Positions 36,827 to 48,959 of a stretch of 64,000 bases of DNA are shown one piece after another; the first letter of the stretch is position 1, and each line of letters begins with the position of its first letter. The position numbers and the translations under genes are program-made. The DNA is from Pseudorasbora parva (Eukaryota; Chordata; Actinopteri; Cypriniformes; Gobionidae): the NCBI RefSeq assembly GCF_024679245.1, contig NC_090184.1, positions 18,917,644-18,981,643 on the forward strand, in the 5' to 3' direction. The notes under the pieces are model-generated. The model had not been told where the DNA came from and ran no database searches. It worked only from the letters and a program-made list of their open reading frames with translations.

Positions 36827-37088
36827 TAAATAGCAAAAGTTAAAATTATAAAAAAGCTATAATATATTATAATATAATATAATCCACCTTTATTCATAAA
36901 GCACCTTAAAAACAACACTGTTGACCAAAGTGCTGAACACTATTCACAAAGCATGATCAAAACATCAAATAGCAATAAAACAAATACAACAACACAAAGT
37001 CTTGAGAGAATGTTTTGAGATGGGATTTAAAAACAGGGAGAGACTTAGCCAGTCTAAATGTGCAGAGGCAGCTCATTCAATTAATTTA

Positions 37089-37170
37089 TAATATAATATA
37101 ATATAATATAATATAATATAATATAATATAATATAATATAATATAATATAATATAATATAATATAATATA
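37089..37170. repeat. (ATATA)n pentanucleotide repeat
   Basis: About 16 units of ATAAT/ATATA-type pentanucleotide without interruption. Upstream, 36880-37075 resembles the 3' end of a LINE or SINE ('cctttattcataaagcacctt'), of uncertain class. Confidence 0.9.
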
Positions 37171-37174
37171 AAAT

Positions 37175-38425
37175 TGTCACAATCAGCAGCTGCAGTGCCC
37201 TTGATATCCACCAGAGGGCACTCCCCTCTTCACTGTCCTTCCAACATGAACTACATTTCCCAGAAAAGTTTTACTGCCTGGTCTCATTCCTGATTGTTCT
37301 CAGCTGTTTCTCATTACATTGTCAATCCCTGCCTATATAAGCCGAAAACAAGCACTCTGGCATGGAGCTTCACAAGAAATTGCACTGTGAACTCAATATG
37401 CACTTCAGCGTCATATGTAACAACACTACTGTTGCACTGGATTTCTCTTTTTGCCTGTGCCTTGGACTCTGTCACTGAATCTTCCCAAGACCTGAGCCTC
37501 TACACAACATGGCCACCACGGCAGAGTCTCCAGCCATCATGGACACCACGCCAGAGTTTCCGGTTGTCATGAACGTTGTTAATAAAGTCATTAAGACAGT
37601 TTCTAGGCGAGTGAAACTGGCATTCGACATGGCAAATCCTCCAATTATGTTGTTCCTTTTTGCTCTGACACGGCCCTGGAGGTTGTCCCCGTATTTCCTC
37701 TCTGCCCAGACAAGACCACAGAGGTTGTTCCTGAACTTTCTGTTTGCACTGAGATGTCCACAAAAGGCAAACTGCCCAGTTATAGAAACTTTGCCTGTTT
37801 TGACAGGGCCCCTGAGGCCTACCATAGCCTCTCTATTCTTTTTGTTCCAGTGCTACCAGATCTGCTTTGGAGATCTTTAGACCCGCCCACTCTGTTGTGG
37901 TGGTCTTCGGCCCTGCCTGCTCTGCCATGCTGATCCTCAGCTATGCCATTGGGGTCTTTAGCTCCACCGTGGTGGTCATCAGCTATGCCTGGGTGGTCTA
38001 AAGCCCTGCCAACTCCGCCATGGTGGTCATCAGAACCATCTGCCCTACTGTGGTGGTCTCTAGCTCTGCTGAGTTGCTCTTTAGTCCTGTCAGCTCTGCC
38101 CTAGATCCACCCCAATCTCTAGTTCTGCTTCCCATTCCATCAACCTGGCCTTATGTCCCAGCCCCATTCTACCTCCCTCCTGGATTTCTTTGTCTGTTTT
38201 AGGAGTGTCTGGAATATGCTCCTTAAAGGGGCAGGTGGGCATTTCTAAACCCTTGTATCCTGGATTCCTGCATCTTGGTTTTGCTCTTATGACTGTTGTC
38301 CTGGAATTCTCTGTTTGCCTGTGCTTTGGAATCTGTCATTGTTTGACCTGTATTTTTAACCTTTTGCCTGTTTAAATAAAATTTTTGGATTACCCTTTAA
38401 TAAACTTCTGCATTTGGTTCCTCAG
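37175..38425 (+). mobile_element. LTR-like retroelement relic or solo LTR
   Basis: Starts TGTCACAATCAGC, has a TATA-like 'cctatataagcc' at about 37333, and ends with 'tttaaataaa' and a second 'aataaact' poly(A)-type signal near 38375-38405. This order (TG start, TATA box, poly(A) signal) fits a long terminal repeat or a short non-autonomous LTR element. The frames inside (for example 37509-37880, starting Met-Ala-Thr-Thr-Ala-Glu-Ser) contain repeated 'tggtggtc(a/t)tc' text but no pol domains. I cannot name the family, and the second LTR or target duplication was not found. Confidence 0.45.
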
Positions 38426-38586
38426 CCTTGAGTTTTGGAGCAGTTTCATGACTAATATAATTTAATATATGAAGTAAATAGTATATCTATTTTGGCATTA
38501 ATGCTAAGGGATGGCATGAAATAATTGACTCCATATCAGCACATTGTGATGTTATGATGGCATACAAAACAGGGGAAGTTTCTCAC

Positions 38587-38699
38587 CAGGCCTGGGCCTT
38601 TCGACGGGTCATACTTTTTCTAAGCCACTTGGAGTGAGGGGTCAGGTGGTAGATGAGCTGTCTGCAGATTTTATCAGTCGACTTCAGCGTCTCTGAGTC
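38587..38699 (-). CDS. lrrc75b: lrrc75b exon upstream of the LRR exon
   Basis: This 113-bp exon has an acceptor TTTCAG (AG at 38701-38700) and donor TG|GTGAGA (GT at 38586-38585). It is too short to stand out as an open frame. In phase 0 it encodes Asp-Ser-Glu-Thr-Leu-Lys, then Asp-Lys-Ile-Cys-Arg-Gln-Leu-Ile-Tyr-His-Leu-Thr-Pro-His-Ser-Lys. This is a strongly conserved LRRC75 segment. It ends with two bases of a Cys codon that the LRR exon completes. This segment is my main reason for preferring LRRC75B to LRRC75A. The next intron is 34.3 kb, the largest in the window. Confidence 0.9.
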
Positions 38700-40948
38700 C
38701 TGAAATAACATGAATAGAAAGGCTCAATAAGAATGAAAAAAATATGAATATGATTAAACTTGACAAGATAAATGTGGGGCCTACAGCATCAAGTTCTCAT
38801 ATTTTGCAAGTAAACTAAATAATTCACTACATAAAGAGCAGATCAGGGCAGTTTCTTATCGTAATCCTTTTTTCTGAAGTTTGATGCACTTTTTAGATCT
38901 AAATTTAGATTTGGATGAAAATACATCAGAAAAATAATCTTCTCTTAGACTGTAATCTCTGTAATCTCCTCTGATATATAATCCAGATTGGCTTTGTGTA
39001 ATTTTTTTGTCTTGTGGTTTTACAAAGATGGCTGTCTGAAGCTTTGAATCACCAAACACTTCTGTGTGTACTGGCCAGATCAGACTCATTCGTCATATAC
39101 AGATCAGTGAAAGACAAGACAGAAAAAAAAAGAATTAAGATGATTAATTCAAATCATCTTTAAACAAATGAGCTTTTTTTGGCAGGTCAATCTGTCTCTG
39201 TCTGTGCTGCCCTGTACAAGTATTCTCGATAAAGAGTATAAGAGAGCTGTCAGTGAATGTGACACTTTTTGTATAATTAAATGATAAAACTCGTCGATTT
39301 TTATTTCAGAGAAAGTCAGTTTGTATTGACATCGATACAAGTCATCTGAACACTTGCTGAAGTTTGTCTGCCTGAACAACCAGACTATCTAAACTAACAT
39401 TTTACTGTTGCCTTCCATTAATATCTCGCACCCTGCTTAGATGGCAGTCTCTGAACCTCCCACTGGCATAAGCAAGGTGATGGTTTCACATTTAGAGAAG
39501 CAAACCTGGTAAGAACACACTGACTGTAGGAGGTGAATTAAATCATGTCATCAAATATTTATACTGGAACAGATGTGATGTTAAACCAATGCCATTTAAT
39601 ACCATTGTGAAACAATGCCCTTAACTTTTCCTTTTTGTAACGTAAAATCATAACCTTCCTAAAATAATTGCCCAAGTAATTTTTTCAGTTTTCTCAGAAA
39701 ATACAAAAAACTGAAAACGAGTCAATCTTGACATAGGCCATTATACTACAGGCCAGGGTATAATTGCATGATCCGTTCAACTGAGGATATGGGCGTATTT
39801 TACCAGAGGTGGCCAGCATCGTGAGGAGATGAAGTAATCAAAAAATGACTACGACAATTATTACATTGGTTTAGCAGATGATCATATGATGGAGGAGAGC
39901 ATAATAATTGTTATACATCTGTGGTGCAGACGATCACAATTTAGCCCCAAGTCCCAGTAAAGTATGCCAGATTGTGATGGTATACTGTATGGAAGGCAAT
40001 TTCCTTCACATAAGAAAAAAAAAATCATGCTTTGGTTTGTCATATTTTTGACTTTGGTCATAAAAAGTCATTATCACAAGAAAACAGACAATATATGTCA
40101 TAATTATGACTTTGTATTTCTTTACTTAAACTTTTTAATCACATAATTGTGACTTAGTATCTGACCAATCTTATTTTAGTCAGACCAATTCCTCAAACAC
40201 AGATCAGTGAAAAGACTGAAAAAAAAGCAATATGATTAATTAAAATAATAAAAACAGATTTGCTTTTTTGGGAGGTCAATCTGTCTCTGTGATGTGTCAT
40301 ACAAATATTCTCCATAGTGTCATAATTGTGATTTATAATTTCATAATTTTGTCATAATCTAAACTTTTTTGTTATAACTGTCATTTCGACATTTAATTTC
40401 ATAACTGTGACTTCGTATCTCAATTTCAACATTTTGCCATTACTTTGTTTTTTTAATAGCATAATTGTGACATAGTGTCTCAAACTCTTTTGTCATTATT
40501 TCAACATTACATCTCACAATTATGATGTTGCATTTCAAAATTGCAACTTTTTGCCATTATTGACTTTTATCTCCAAATTGCAACTAAGCATCTCAAAATG
40601 TAAAAAATGATTAGTCATAATTATGACTTTTTATGTAATTTTTATGGCTTTTTTTGGGAGGTTAATCAGTCTCTGTCTGTGCTCCATGTAAGGAATAATC
40701 GACGACGGAACATTAAATGAATAGAAAAATAATGCACAACAGAGGTGGTAAATGGGTCACGAAGTAAAGCCGAGTCAATATTCCGCTCATACGATGGTTG
40801 CCACACCTCAAAACATTGTTCAGATGATGTATTTTAAGACATTTGTCAGGTGTTGTCCTTAAAACGCTCTTGTGTGCAGGACTGCTTACTTACGCATCGA
40901 AACCCAAACCTCTGTTGCTTATTCCAAAAGTAATTAAAGAAGTGAATT

Positions 40949-40951
<3 letters not shown>

Positions 40952-41003
<52 letters not shown>
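40952..41003. repeat. (GA)n microsatellite
   Basis: About 26 GA dinucleotides. Confidence 0.98.
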
Positions 41004-41005
<2 letters not shown>

Positions 41006-41829
41006 TATGTGAATTACCTCAGTCTGTGCTTCTCTTTCAACAGTGTTCCGACAGCAGCAGCGTCTACTAATACGAAACTGTAAGAACAGCGCAATTATTA
41101 CCTCGCTATTGAAAAATGTCATGTAGATTTTAAGTGACGAAACTATTTTACTGATAAAAATCGTCAGAGCAGTGCTGACAACAGGTTTCTGTGCAAGTGT
41201 GTCCGTAGCCTACTGTATGCGTGTTTTCCGTACATAATAAAATGTACAAAAAGAAAAAGAAAAACAAAGTGGGAAAAAAAAACATGCAAATAATTTGTCA
41301 TTTTTATCATATTGTTTATTTATTTGCTTGGTCAGTGTCGTTGTGGGTTTTGGTTATTTTGCTGTTGTTGGCTGTAAAGACATTTGAAATAAATAAAAAT
41401 AATTTGGTGTAGTGATATGGAACTGTAATGGACCTGCCTAAACCTACTTTAGCCTGCGTTTCTCTGAAAGTAATTGTACAACTTAGAACGTTCGTCAGCC
41501 AATCAGATTCAAGCATTCAACAACCCCGCAGTATACAAATATTCTCAATAAAATCTAATATGTGTAAAGTGTGTAAGTATACTTCAAATACTTAATTTAT
41601 GTACTTAATATAAATACCCTGCAATTACTTTTGGTATACTAAATGTATATATGTTTAAAGTCTGCTATACTGTATTATAACTTTTATCCCATGATTATGA
41701 TTTGTGTCATTATAAAGTTGTCATTATTTTAGCATTATCTCAATATTGTGACTGTCATTGCTTTAACTTTTCATTTCATAATTGTTACTTGGTATCTCAC
41801 AACTTCAACTTTGTCATTACTTGAACTTT

Positions 41830-41950
41830 CCCCCAGGTTTCACTGACAAGGCTCAAGTCTAGTCTTAGACTACAATGCATGTTTGAGCTGTTTTAACTGG
41901 AAGCAAATTGCAATTTCCATTGTTTTGTCTCAAGACACACACCAGTAATG

Positions 41951-41982
<32 letters not shown>

Positions 41983-42060
41983 GCACGTTTAAAAAGCTAC
42001 TTAAATTTCCTAATTTAACTAAGGCCTGGCTTAATCTAAGACCTGTCTGTGAAACTGGGG
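41830..42060. mobile_element. Short MITE (CCCCAGtTTTCAC-type inverted ends)
   Basis: The left end CCCCAGGTTTCACTGACAAG is inverted relative to the right end CTGTCTGTGAAACTGGGG. Internal 'ctagtcttagac' and 'taatctaagacc' also pair. A poly(T) run lies at 41950-41980. I recall a very abundant fish MITE with these ends. Target duplication unresolved. Confidence 0.75.
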
Positions 42061-43244
42061 CTTAATCTCATAATTGTGTTTTGGTATCTCAAAATTATAG
42101 CTCTTTTTTCATAATTTTGTCTTTTTGGGGAGGTCAATCTGTCTCTGTCAGTGCTCCATGCACAAATATTCTCGATAAAGTAGAATATATAACTAGAAGA
42201 TATAACTTAGTTGTCATGATTTGGACTTTTTGTGTCATTATATATTTATTTCATTATGACTTGGTATGTTATAATTTGAATTTTATATCATTATTTTGAC
42301 TTTTTTTCATAATTATGATGTGAATTCAGTCACTGTCACTTGCAGAGAAGGTCAGGTTGAAGTGTGCAGTTCTCTAGTGACAGTTTCCATACAGTCTCTA
42401 TACTGAGTACCACACTGAGCTTGCTGAGTCTTTAGATGAGAATGTACATCTCTGTTAAGAATCACCTCCCTATGACTCTGACAGAAGCACAGCAAGATCT
42501 CCAACTAATTTAATGCATCTACTCTTAAACCCAGCAGCAGCCTTAAGGTTCAGCAACTATATTAATCATTAGGAGGACAAGAAAAAAAATCTGCATAATA
42601 TTATAGACAATCTTTAATGGACAAAAATATGAGATAAGCGAGCAGACCAGACTTTGGTTTTCATCAGACTGCTAGTTTCTATTGTGCCCTGGAGCTGGTA
42701 TGGCTTACAAATCAAGACTTCAGCAGAAAAAGGAAATCAGTCAAAGAATGCCCTGTGGTGCTGATTCAAAGATCCTGGATGGATGTGGGGCTGACTTAAG
42801 GCACACTGACGCTTTGCTGGACTTCAATCAGATCATACTTTCAGCAAATTCACACAACACTCAGAGAAGGTATTGATTTTAGGAATGGTTGAGACACAAG
42901 GCAACAATACATTGTTTAATCTCATCTGTTTTGGGTTTAATCAAGACTCGAGCTTGAAAGTTCTTTATGATTTGTTTGAACAGACGCAACTAACCTTCTG
43001 CAATGCAGACTAGGTTTTAAATGAATGCATGAAGAAACACAAATGAGATGCCGTAGTTATCATTCCCTGTCTTGTCTTGTATTGCATTTGTGAGCCATGT
43101 GTGGATTACAAAATTGTTTGTGAGCTCCATTTGATGGCTGCAGTAAATCAGTACACTAAACGCAAACACATTTCTTTTCATTTACTCTAAGTAGCAATCA
43201 GCAAGCGAAGAAATGACATGCTCAAGTGAAACTGAATGACTCAC

Positions 43245-43373
43245 CTTCTTTGGGCACTGCATGTCTCTAGCCAGACTCAGCAGGAGCTCGTGAGATATGG
43301 GGTCCACCAGGTTAAGGAAGGATGCGTTCTTATAGAGGATATCATTGAGAGATGTGCCCTCTAATCCCAAGTC
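43245..43373 (-). CDS. lrrc75b: lrrc75b second exon
   Basis: This 129-bp exon has an acceptor TTTTTCAG (AG at 43375-43374) and donor AAG|GTGAGT (GT at 43244-43243), phase 0 at both ends. The 43 residues begin Asp-Leu-Gly-Leu-Glu-Gly-Thr and include Phe-Leu-Asn-Leu-Val-Asp-Pro-Ile-Ser-His-Glu and Asp-Met-Gln-Cys-Pro-Lys-Lys. This is the helical N-terminal region conserved across LRRC75A and LRRC75B. The preceding first exon, expected to carry the start codon and about 40-70 residues, was not found on the minus strand up to position 64000. Confidence 0.93.
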
Positions 43374-43639
43374 CTGAAAAAGAAAACACAAAGAGAGCAC
43401 ATATTATCAGTCACTCACTCAAGAGGCCTTTTCTGGCAGTTTCATTATGTGCTGTATGCCTCTGAATTGCACACAATGTTTGTTTTTGTCTTTATTCAAA
43501 ATGGTACCCTGGAATATAAGATGAAAACATCAAAATACTACTACAATAAACTATGTATAATATACATTAAACAATGGCACAAATACTAGTAAATTGACTA
43601 GCGCAAACCTTAGTAAATCACCCTGCATTATTCATTTAA

Positions 43640-44170
43640 AGCTACACTGTGTAACTTTTTTAGTTTATTCTTAGCTAAAAACACTTAGTTCTTTCAAAAA
43701 TACATGTTCTCATTAATGTATATTTACTTATATTTAAGTTATATTATATTTATATTATAAATATAATATAACTTAAATTATATTAATTATGTATTATTAT
43801 TAATTATTATTTACTTTAATTATATTAAGTATATTTAAGTTATAACGTATTCTCGTAAGTTTATAATATGCCATTGAAAATACATACGGGTGAGGGGTTC
43901 TAATGCTGGTCGCCATGTTGCCCCTCCATCTTGAAAGTACATTAGCCAAAGAGGGACATACCCGTAAATCAAGCTTCACCTTTCGCGTTTTAACACTCGA
44001 TGGCACTGTGTCAAATGTGAAGAGGGGGATTGCCATGTTAGTCTTGGAATAAATCGGCCACCGTAGGAGTTAAAACGAAATCAGAATTGTGAGGAACAGA
44101 AACTAATATTCACTGGATGGTCATATACCTTTTCACCGCTAGATGGGGGAAAATATCACACAGTGTAGCT
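43640..44170. mobile_element. TTAA-flanked MITE (AGCTACACTGTGTAA ends)
   Basis: Left end AGCTACACTGTGTAAC and right end CACACAGTGTAGCT are inverted, with TTAA outside both (43636-43639 and 44171-44174). An internal AT-rich inverted region lies at 43730-43850. No transposase; the 78-codon minus frame here is not a known domain. Confidence 0.85.
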
Positions 44171-44425
44171 TTAAATACTCTCCTCCTATAAATTTTGTGT
44201 CTGAAAGGTAAACTCCTACAAATGCATATGCAACAAGGTCAGCTGCAAAATAATTTAAGAAATCTGACTTTTAGTTATAATTGTAACTTTTTAACTCATA
44301 ATTATTACTTATGCAACCTGCAAGCGATCACATCATTACGACATAACACAAGCTGATTGGCCTCTGCTGATCCTGCAGCCAATGAGATTGCTTCCTCAAC
44401 ATTTAAGTAGTCTAGTTCAGTGTAA

Positions 44426-44882
44426 CGCCGCATTCACACGGGGCGTAGGCGTTAACGCTTGACGGAGGGCGTGGCTGAACCTTGGTGCTGACGCGATTGT
44501 CATAGTGACAACAGCCAATCACATTAACTTGCCGCTTGGACCACAACACAAAAAAGCGCCTTTTTTGGCACGGGTGCTCGAAGCTGTTGAGTATATTAAA
44601 TTCTGAAAAGGCACCGACAGCGAGGAGAATATCGCGTTCTGGATGTTTCACGGAGCAGTAATGAACACAATGGGCTAGCGTCTGCTGTAGGATATTTACA
44701 TACGATCTGATTGGATGACGCCTGCGCTGGCGTTTGAAAAGTTGAGAAATCTTCAACTTCTGCCACTTGCAACGCGAGTAAAGCGCCATGACGGAACCCA
44801 CAATTCAGTTCGGCAATGGATGATGTCACCCATTCAAAGTAAATGGGAAGCATTAACGCCTTCGCCCCATGTGAATGCGGCG
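44426..44882. mobile_element. Harbinger-like MITE, TAA duplication
   Basis: The ends CGCCGCATTCACACGGGGCG and the inverse CGCCCCATGTGAATGCGGCG are flanked by TAA (44423-44425 and 44883-44885). Two overlapping minus-strand frames of 116 and 129 codons lie within or across it. They show no domain and are probably fortuitous. Confidence 0.85.
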
Positions 44883-45478
44883 TAAGGGAATCCTGTAGCG
44901 AACTATAAGAGTTCCCTTTGAAACGCTTCACCTCCCCCAGCTCCACCTGCCTATATCGCTACAGCATTTATGTATGTCTATTTATGCAGCAGCAGCATAT
45001 CTTACAGCCTCACAGTAGTATGATAGACAGACAGAACGACAGACAGATGTAATCAAAATTATTTAATCCCCATTGCAAATCGCTTTTATTGCCAAATCAA
45101 ACAAGTCATAGAAATAGCTCACCATAACAAATGGTTCAAGAGGTTTCGTTCAAATTTAACTTAAAAAGGAACTTTTAATGACTTTAGTAGTCTGAAATTG
45201 ATTCAACTCCTTCATGGCAAGCCTCTTCAGTTATTAGAAAACTCTTTTGCTGTTATGACCTGCAGAAAACAAGATAAATAACCAGACACCAGCTTCTGGC
45301 AGCGTTTCTGAGGAATCTTAGCAATTTCCTCATGAGCAATGGCCTCAGTTCAGTAATATTCTTGGATTTCCTTCTTCAAATCAGATTTTATATGGGGTTT
45401 ACGTCAGGTGACTGTGATGGCCACTATAGCGTCCTCACCGACGGCATGACATTTTCTCATAGGATTCACACTGTAAAA

Positions 45479-45576
45479 TTCAATCTAAGTACAAATTTCT
45501 TAACTTATTTTGATGAGTTTAAGCAATGTAAAAACTTATGTTGTCACAACTTATTGATCATATCATTTTTACAGTG
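45479..45576. mobile_element. 98-bp CACTGTAAAA-ended mini-MITE
   Basis: Starts CACTGTAAAATTC and ends ATTTTTACAGTG, inside the Tc1 relic. Its ends match the 345-397-bp MITE family of this window but the interior does not, so it may be a deletion derivative or a distinct family with the same ends. Confidence 0.7.
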
Positions 45577-46138
45577 TACAAATGAATCCATCTTGCCTTC
45601 CTCACACTGCAGATTTCCAGTGCCAGAGGATGCATAGCAGCCCCAGAGCATCACTGAGCCACCACCGTGATTAACTGTAGGCATTGTTCTTTTCAGCATA
45701 TGCCTCATTCTCCTTCCTTCAGACATACCACTGATTCATAGGGCTGGAAAGTTCCAATTTTGTTTCATCGCTCCACAGAACAGAATCCTAAAACTTCTGT
45801 GGCTTATTTATATGATTTTGAGCCAACTTTTCTTGTGCTTTTGGGTCAGTACTGGGTATCTTGGAGTTCTGGCATGAAAACCGCATGTGTTTAGTACGCA
45901 CCATACTATGCAAGCTGAAACATCAGGGCCTTTTGCCACCAAGTCTTGCTGCAGGTCTTTTGCAGTTACTCAAGGGTTTTTCTGAACCTGCCTTCTCAGA
46001 AATCTGTTGATAGCTTTCCTTTTCTGTCCCATCCAGGAAGTGTAACCACTGTTCCTTTAGCTTTGAACATGCAAACTATGCTTCCAGCAGTGTCTAGGAA
46101 CATTTAGTGCCTTCGCTATCTTTTTGTTTCTTGTTCAT

Positions 46139-46396
46139 TGTTTATGAAACTAATTTCGATCTAACTAAATAGCCAAATAAAATGATTTACTTAATTAACT
46201 GTATACACTATATTACTGATCTGCCCACATTGTCGCTATATGATAAATTGAAATGAGCTGATGACATTTTCTCCAGAACAACTGTACAGCCAAATCAAAT
46301 TTTGTTGCAATATTTTCCTGTTTAACACTGCAAAGCTGCTTAGAAACAATCGTCATTGTAAAAGGGCTATATAAATAAAGTTGACTTGACTAGACT
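46139..46396 (+). repeat. 5'-truncated LINE tail
   Basis: Ends with 'gctatataaataaagttgacttgact', a short-repeat tail I associate with 3' ends of fish L2-type LINEs and their SINE partners. Only the terminal 250 bp or so are present, inserted within the Tc1 relic. Confidence 0.5.
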
Positions 46397-46480
46397 TTAA
46401 GGGCTGTGATATCTTTCAACTTTTTGGACCATTCTTTTGACTTAGCCATATTTCTAACATGCACTCAAACATGAAGCTTG

Positions 46481-46822
46481 GAACATACTCTGCAAAAACA
46501 AAGGACTTGAAACGAAACTGTTCGTTTTCTCGAGGTGGCAAGAACAAGAACAAAGTTTGTTCTTGCCAGTACATTCCTTACTTCACAGGAAAAGCAGGTG
46601 CAGATCATCTGCGTTTCTCCGCATTAACCACGCCACTTTAAATTTATGACCAATCACACAATATTTCTCGGACACCCGCAAGACAAAAGTTATGCTCAGG
46701 CGATGTGTCGAGAACAAGCTGCAAGAACTCCCAAACCAGGGCTACGAGAACAAAATGACGTCATTTTGGTCTCGCAGCCCTGGGAGTGAGAACTTTTTTC
46801 CTCTGTTCTTGCGGAGTGTGTT
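46481..46822. mobile_element. MITE with CATACTCTGCAAAAACA-type ends
   Basis: Left GAACATACTCTGCAAAAACA and right (inverted) AACACACTCCGCAAGAACAG pair with a few mismatches. Tc1-relic text resumes on the right ('cttgacactcaacaaacc'). The flanks share a rough 'agc(c)ttg' word, possibly a decayed duplication. Confidence 0.6.
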
Positions 46823-47110
46823 GCAGCCTTGACACTCAACAAACCTATCCAGTTCAGATATTAAATTCGTTCTAGCTCAAGCACACCTGGTGCAACTAAT
46901 GAATCCCTTGAATAGTTGCATCAGGTGTGCAAGAGACAACACCTGCGATGCAGATTTGTGATGTTGTGAGGGATTCTATTCAGGGAGTTGAATCATTTTG
47001 AGACCATAGAAGTCATTAAAAACTTGCATTTTCAGTTGAATTTGGGAACACCACATTTAAAAAATAATAATGTTGTGTTGAGATATTTAAATTACTTTTG
47101 TTTGAGTTGT

Positions 47111-48610
47111 TCATGTCAAGCAGCTGACAGTCTTTACATTTTGCCAATAGAGGGAATACATGTGACGTCACCGTCAGCTGGTGCGACTGTGATTACGCCC
47201 CACTGAGTGGCAAAAAGACTGAGAGGCAGCAATGGTTTACAGCGTGAATGCAACGAAAACACACAAAACTAGGCCTCGCACCATAGGGGAGGTAGGGGGA
47301 GGCTTGTCCACGGACCCCATGGACATCGCTGTTGCCAAAGATATGTATCCAGACTTGATAATAGCGTGACATTTTCTCACTCAAACCACTGCCACCTGCT
47401 GCTGATTCTGCTTTTAGAGTGAAAAGCTATCCATAACAGCTTGTCTGTTATCTGTAATCCTCTGTAAGAATTCGTAATAATTGCATATTATCAGCGAAAA
47501 GGAGCTAGCAAAAGATCCAGTGTGCATCTGTATTTGCGTTCATCAAATGATTACAATTCCAACGTGTTTTCGCCTCGGTGAGTAATGTAGCCAATCACAG
47601 ACAAGTTTGTAGATTTCTACAACGGAATTGGCCAATCACAGGTGTTGAACTTGAAATCCACTCACCGCTCGAGTGTTTGTCCAGGCGCTGAGTTCAGTTA
47701 AACACGCGTCAATCCTCTAAGTGCAGACATTGTGAAAATAAGAGATTCATTGTATACCAACGTCACTGCGGAACTTTGTGAGATTGCGTTTATTGAATGA
47801 GTGACAGCTTTTAGTGAATATAAAGTATATTACCACCACTACACACTTCAAAACACTGACCCATCATCCACATATACATGCGGGATTCACTCGAAAAATG
47901 TTTAGATGATGTATTTGAAATGAATGACAGTTATAAACATTCATGTCGAAATAAGGCTCCTAAAAATGTCAGGAAAACACGATTCCTGGCTGCATATCAT
48001 TGTCCATGGATCACTGAATCTTTGGTAAGTTGTAAGGATCGTTTGCTCTACTCGTGTTTTCCTCGTTTCCTTTCCGCCCCGGCTGAGGGGGCGTGTTACA
48101 GCGGGAAAGTGACGTCGATGCCTTCCCTTTATAAATCGATTTGAAATAGGTGTTGAATAACTCTGATTACAACAATATATATATAGAGAGAGAGATAGAG
48201 AAAAGTGTGCCATTCTCAAAATGGGGGTCATTTTCAATTCTGAAATTAGAGCATTTATCTGACACAAAAAAAGCCCTAATTTTATGAAGGGTTAAAATAA
48301 AATAATTCATTTAACAAGAATAATTGTTTAAATTAAAAAGCACAAATGTATTTAACTGACACAAAAATATATTAAAGAATAGAAGAATTTACCCCAAATA
48401 TTTTGCTTACAAAATCATATGGGTTGAAATTGTTATTTGTATTGTTTATTGTATCGGTCCATTAATTTACCTGACCCAGTCAGACTTTGCAATGAAGTTT
48501 TGCTACATTAATTGAGTTAATGCACAACGCTGATCTCGTTTTAAGCCTTTACAGAGAACAAAGTTAGAATTTAATATCTTTTAAACAAATTAGCTATCAG
48601 CAGCATATTG
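47111..48610. other. No gene recognised
   Basis: Contains GC-richer patches (about 47150-47390 and 47560-47720) typical of degraded DNA elements, but no boundary pair was resolved. The open frames (up to 108 codons) have no recognisable domain. Confidence 0.35.
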
Positions 48611-48959
48611 TGTGATTTTACTGACTTGAGAGAATACTGATTTGTGATTTTACTGACTTCAGAGAATACTGATTTGTGATTTTACTGACTTCAGAGAATA
48701 CTGATTTGTGATTTTACTGACTTCAGAGAATACTGATTTGTGATTTTACTGACTTGAGAGAATACTGATTTGTGATTTTACTGACTTGAGAGAATACTGA
48801 TTTGTGATTTTACTGACTTCAGAGAATACTGATTTGTGATTTTACTGACTTGAGAGAATACTGATTTGTGATTTTACTGACTTGAGAGAATACTGATTTG
48901 TGATTTTACTGACTTGAGAGAATACTGATTTGTGATTTTACTGACTTCAGAGAATACTG
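48611..48959. repeat. 32-bp minisatellite, 11 copies
   Basis: Eleven units beginning TGTGATTTTACTGACTT, each 32 bp (the last lacks three bases). They are almost identical; the only regular variation is G or C after GACTT. The order of this base along the array is G C C C G G C G G G C. Confidence 0.97.

Larger units (their letters stand above)
38700..43244. other. lrrc75b intron with locally repeated simple DNA
   Basis: This 4.5-kb intron is dominated by degenerate 'cataattgtgactt' repeats (about 40020-40640 and 41690-42330). A module with 'ggtcaatctgtctctg' recurs at about 39185, 40275, 40665 (diverged) and 42135, usually followed by 'caaatattctc(g/c)ata'. It also contains a (GA)n array at 40952-41003 and a MITE at 41830-42060. 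No other gene is recognised. Confidence 0.6.
45065..47110 (-). pseudogene. Tc1-like transposon relic with three insertions
   Basis: The minus strand carries fragments of Tc1 transposase; 45544-45726 includes Val-Asn-His-Gly-Gly-Gly-Ser-Val-Met-Leu-Trp-Gly. It is heavily broken. A 98-bp CACTGTAAAA-ended MITE (45479-45576), a LINE tail (about 46139-46396) and a MITE (46481-46822) are inserted in it. The outer boundaries are approximate and the inverted repeats were not resolved. Confidence 0.6.

Noticed and set aside
37509..37880. Protein-coding gene starting Met-Ala-Thr-Thr-Ala-Glu
   Set aside because: Lies within an LTR-like relic with repeated text; no domain and no splice context supports a host gene.
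44412..44946. Two overlapping minus-strand frames of 129 and 116 codons
   Set aside because: They lie within or across a TAA-flanked MITE and have no domain.
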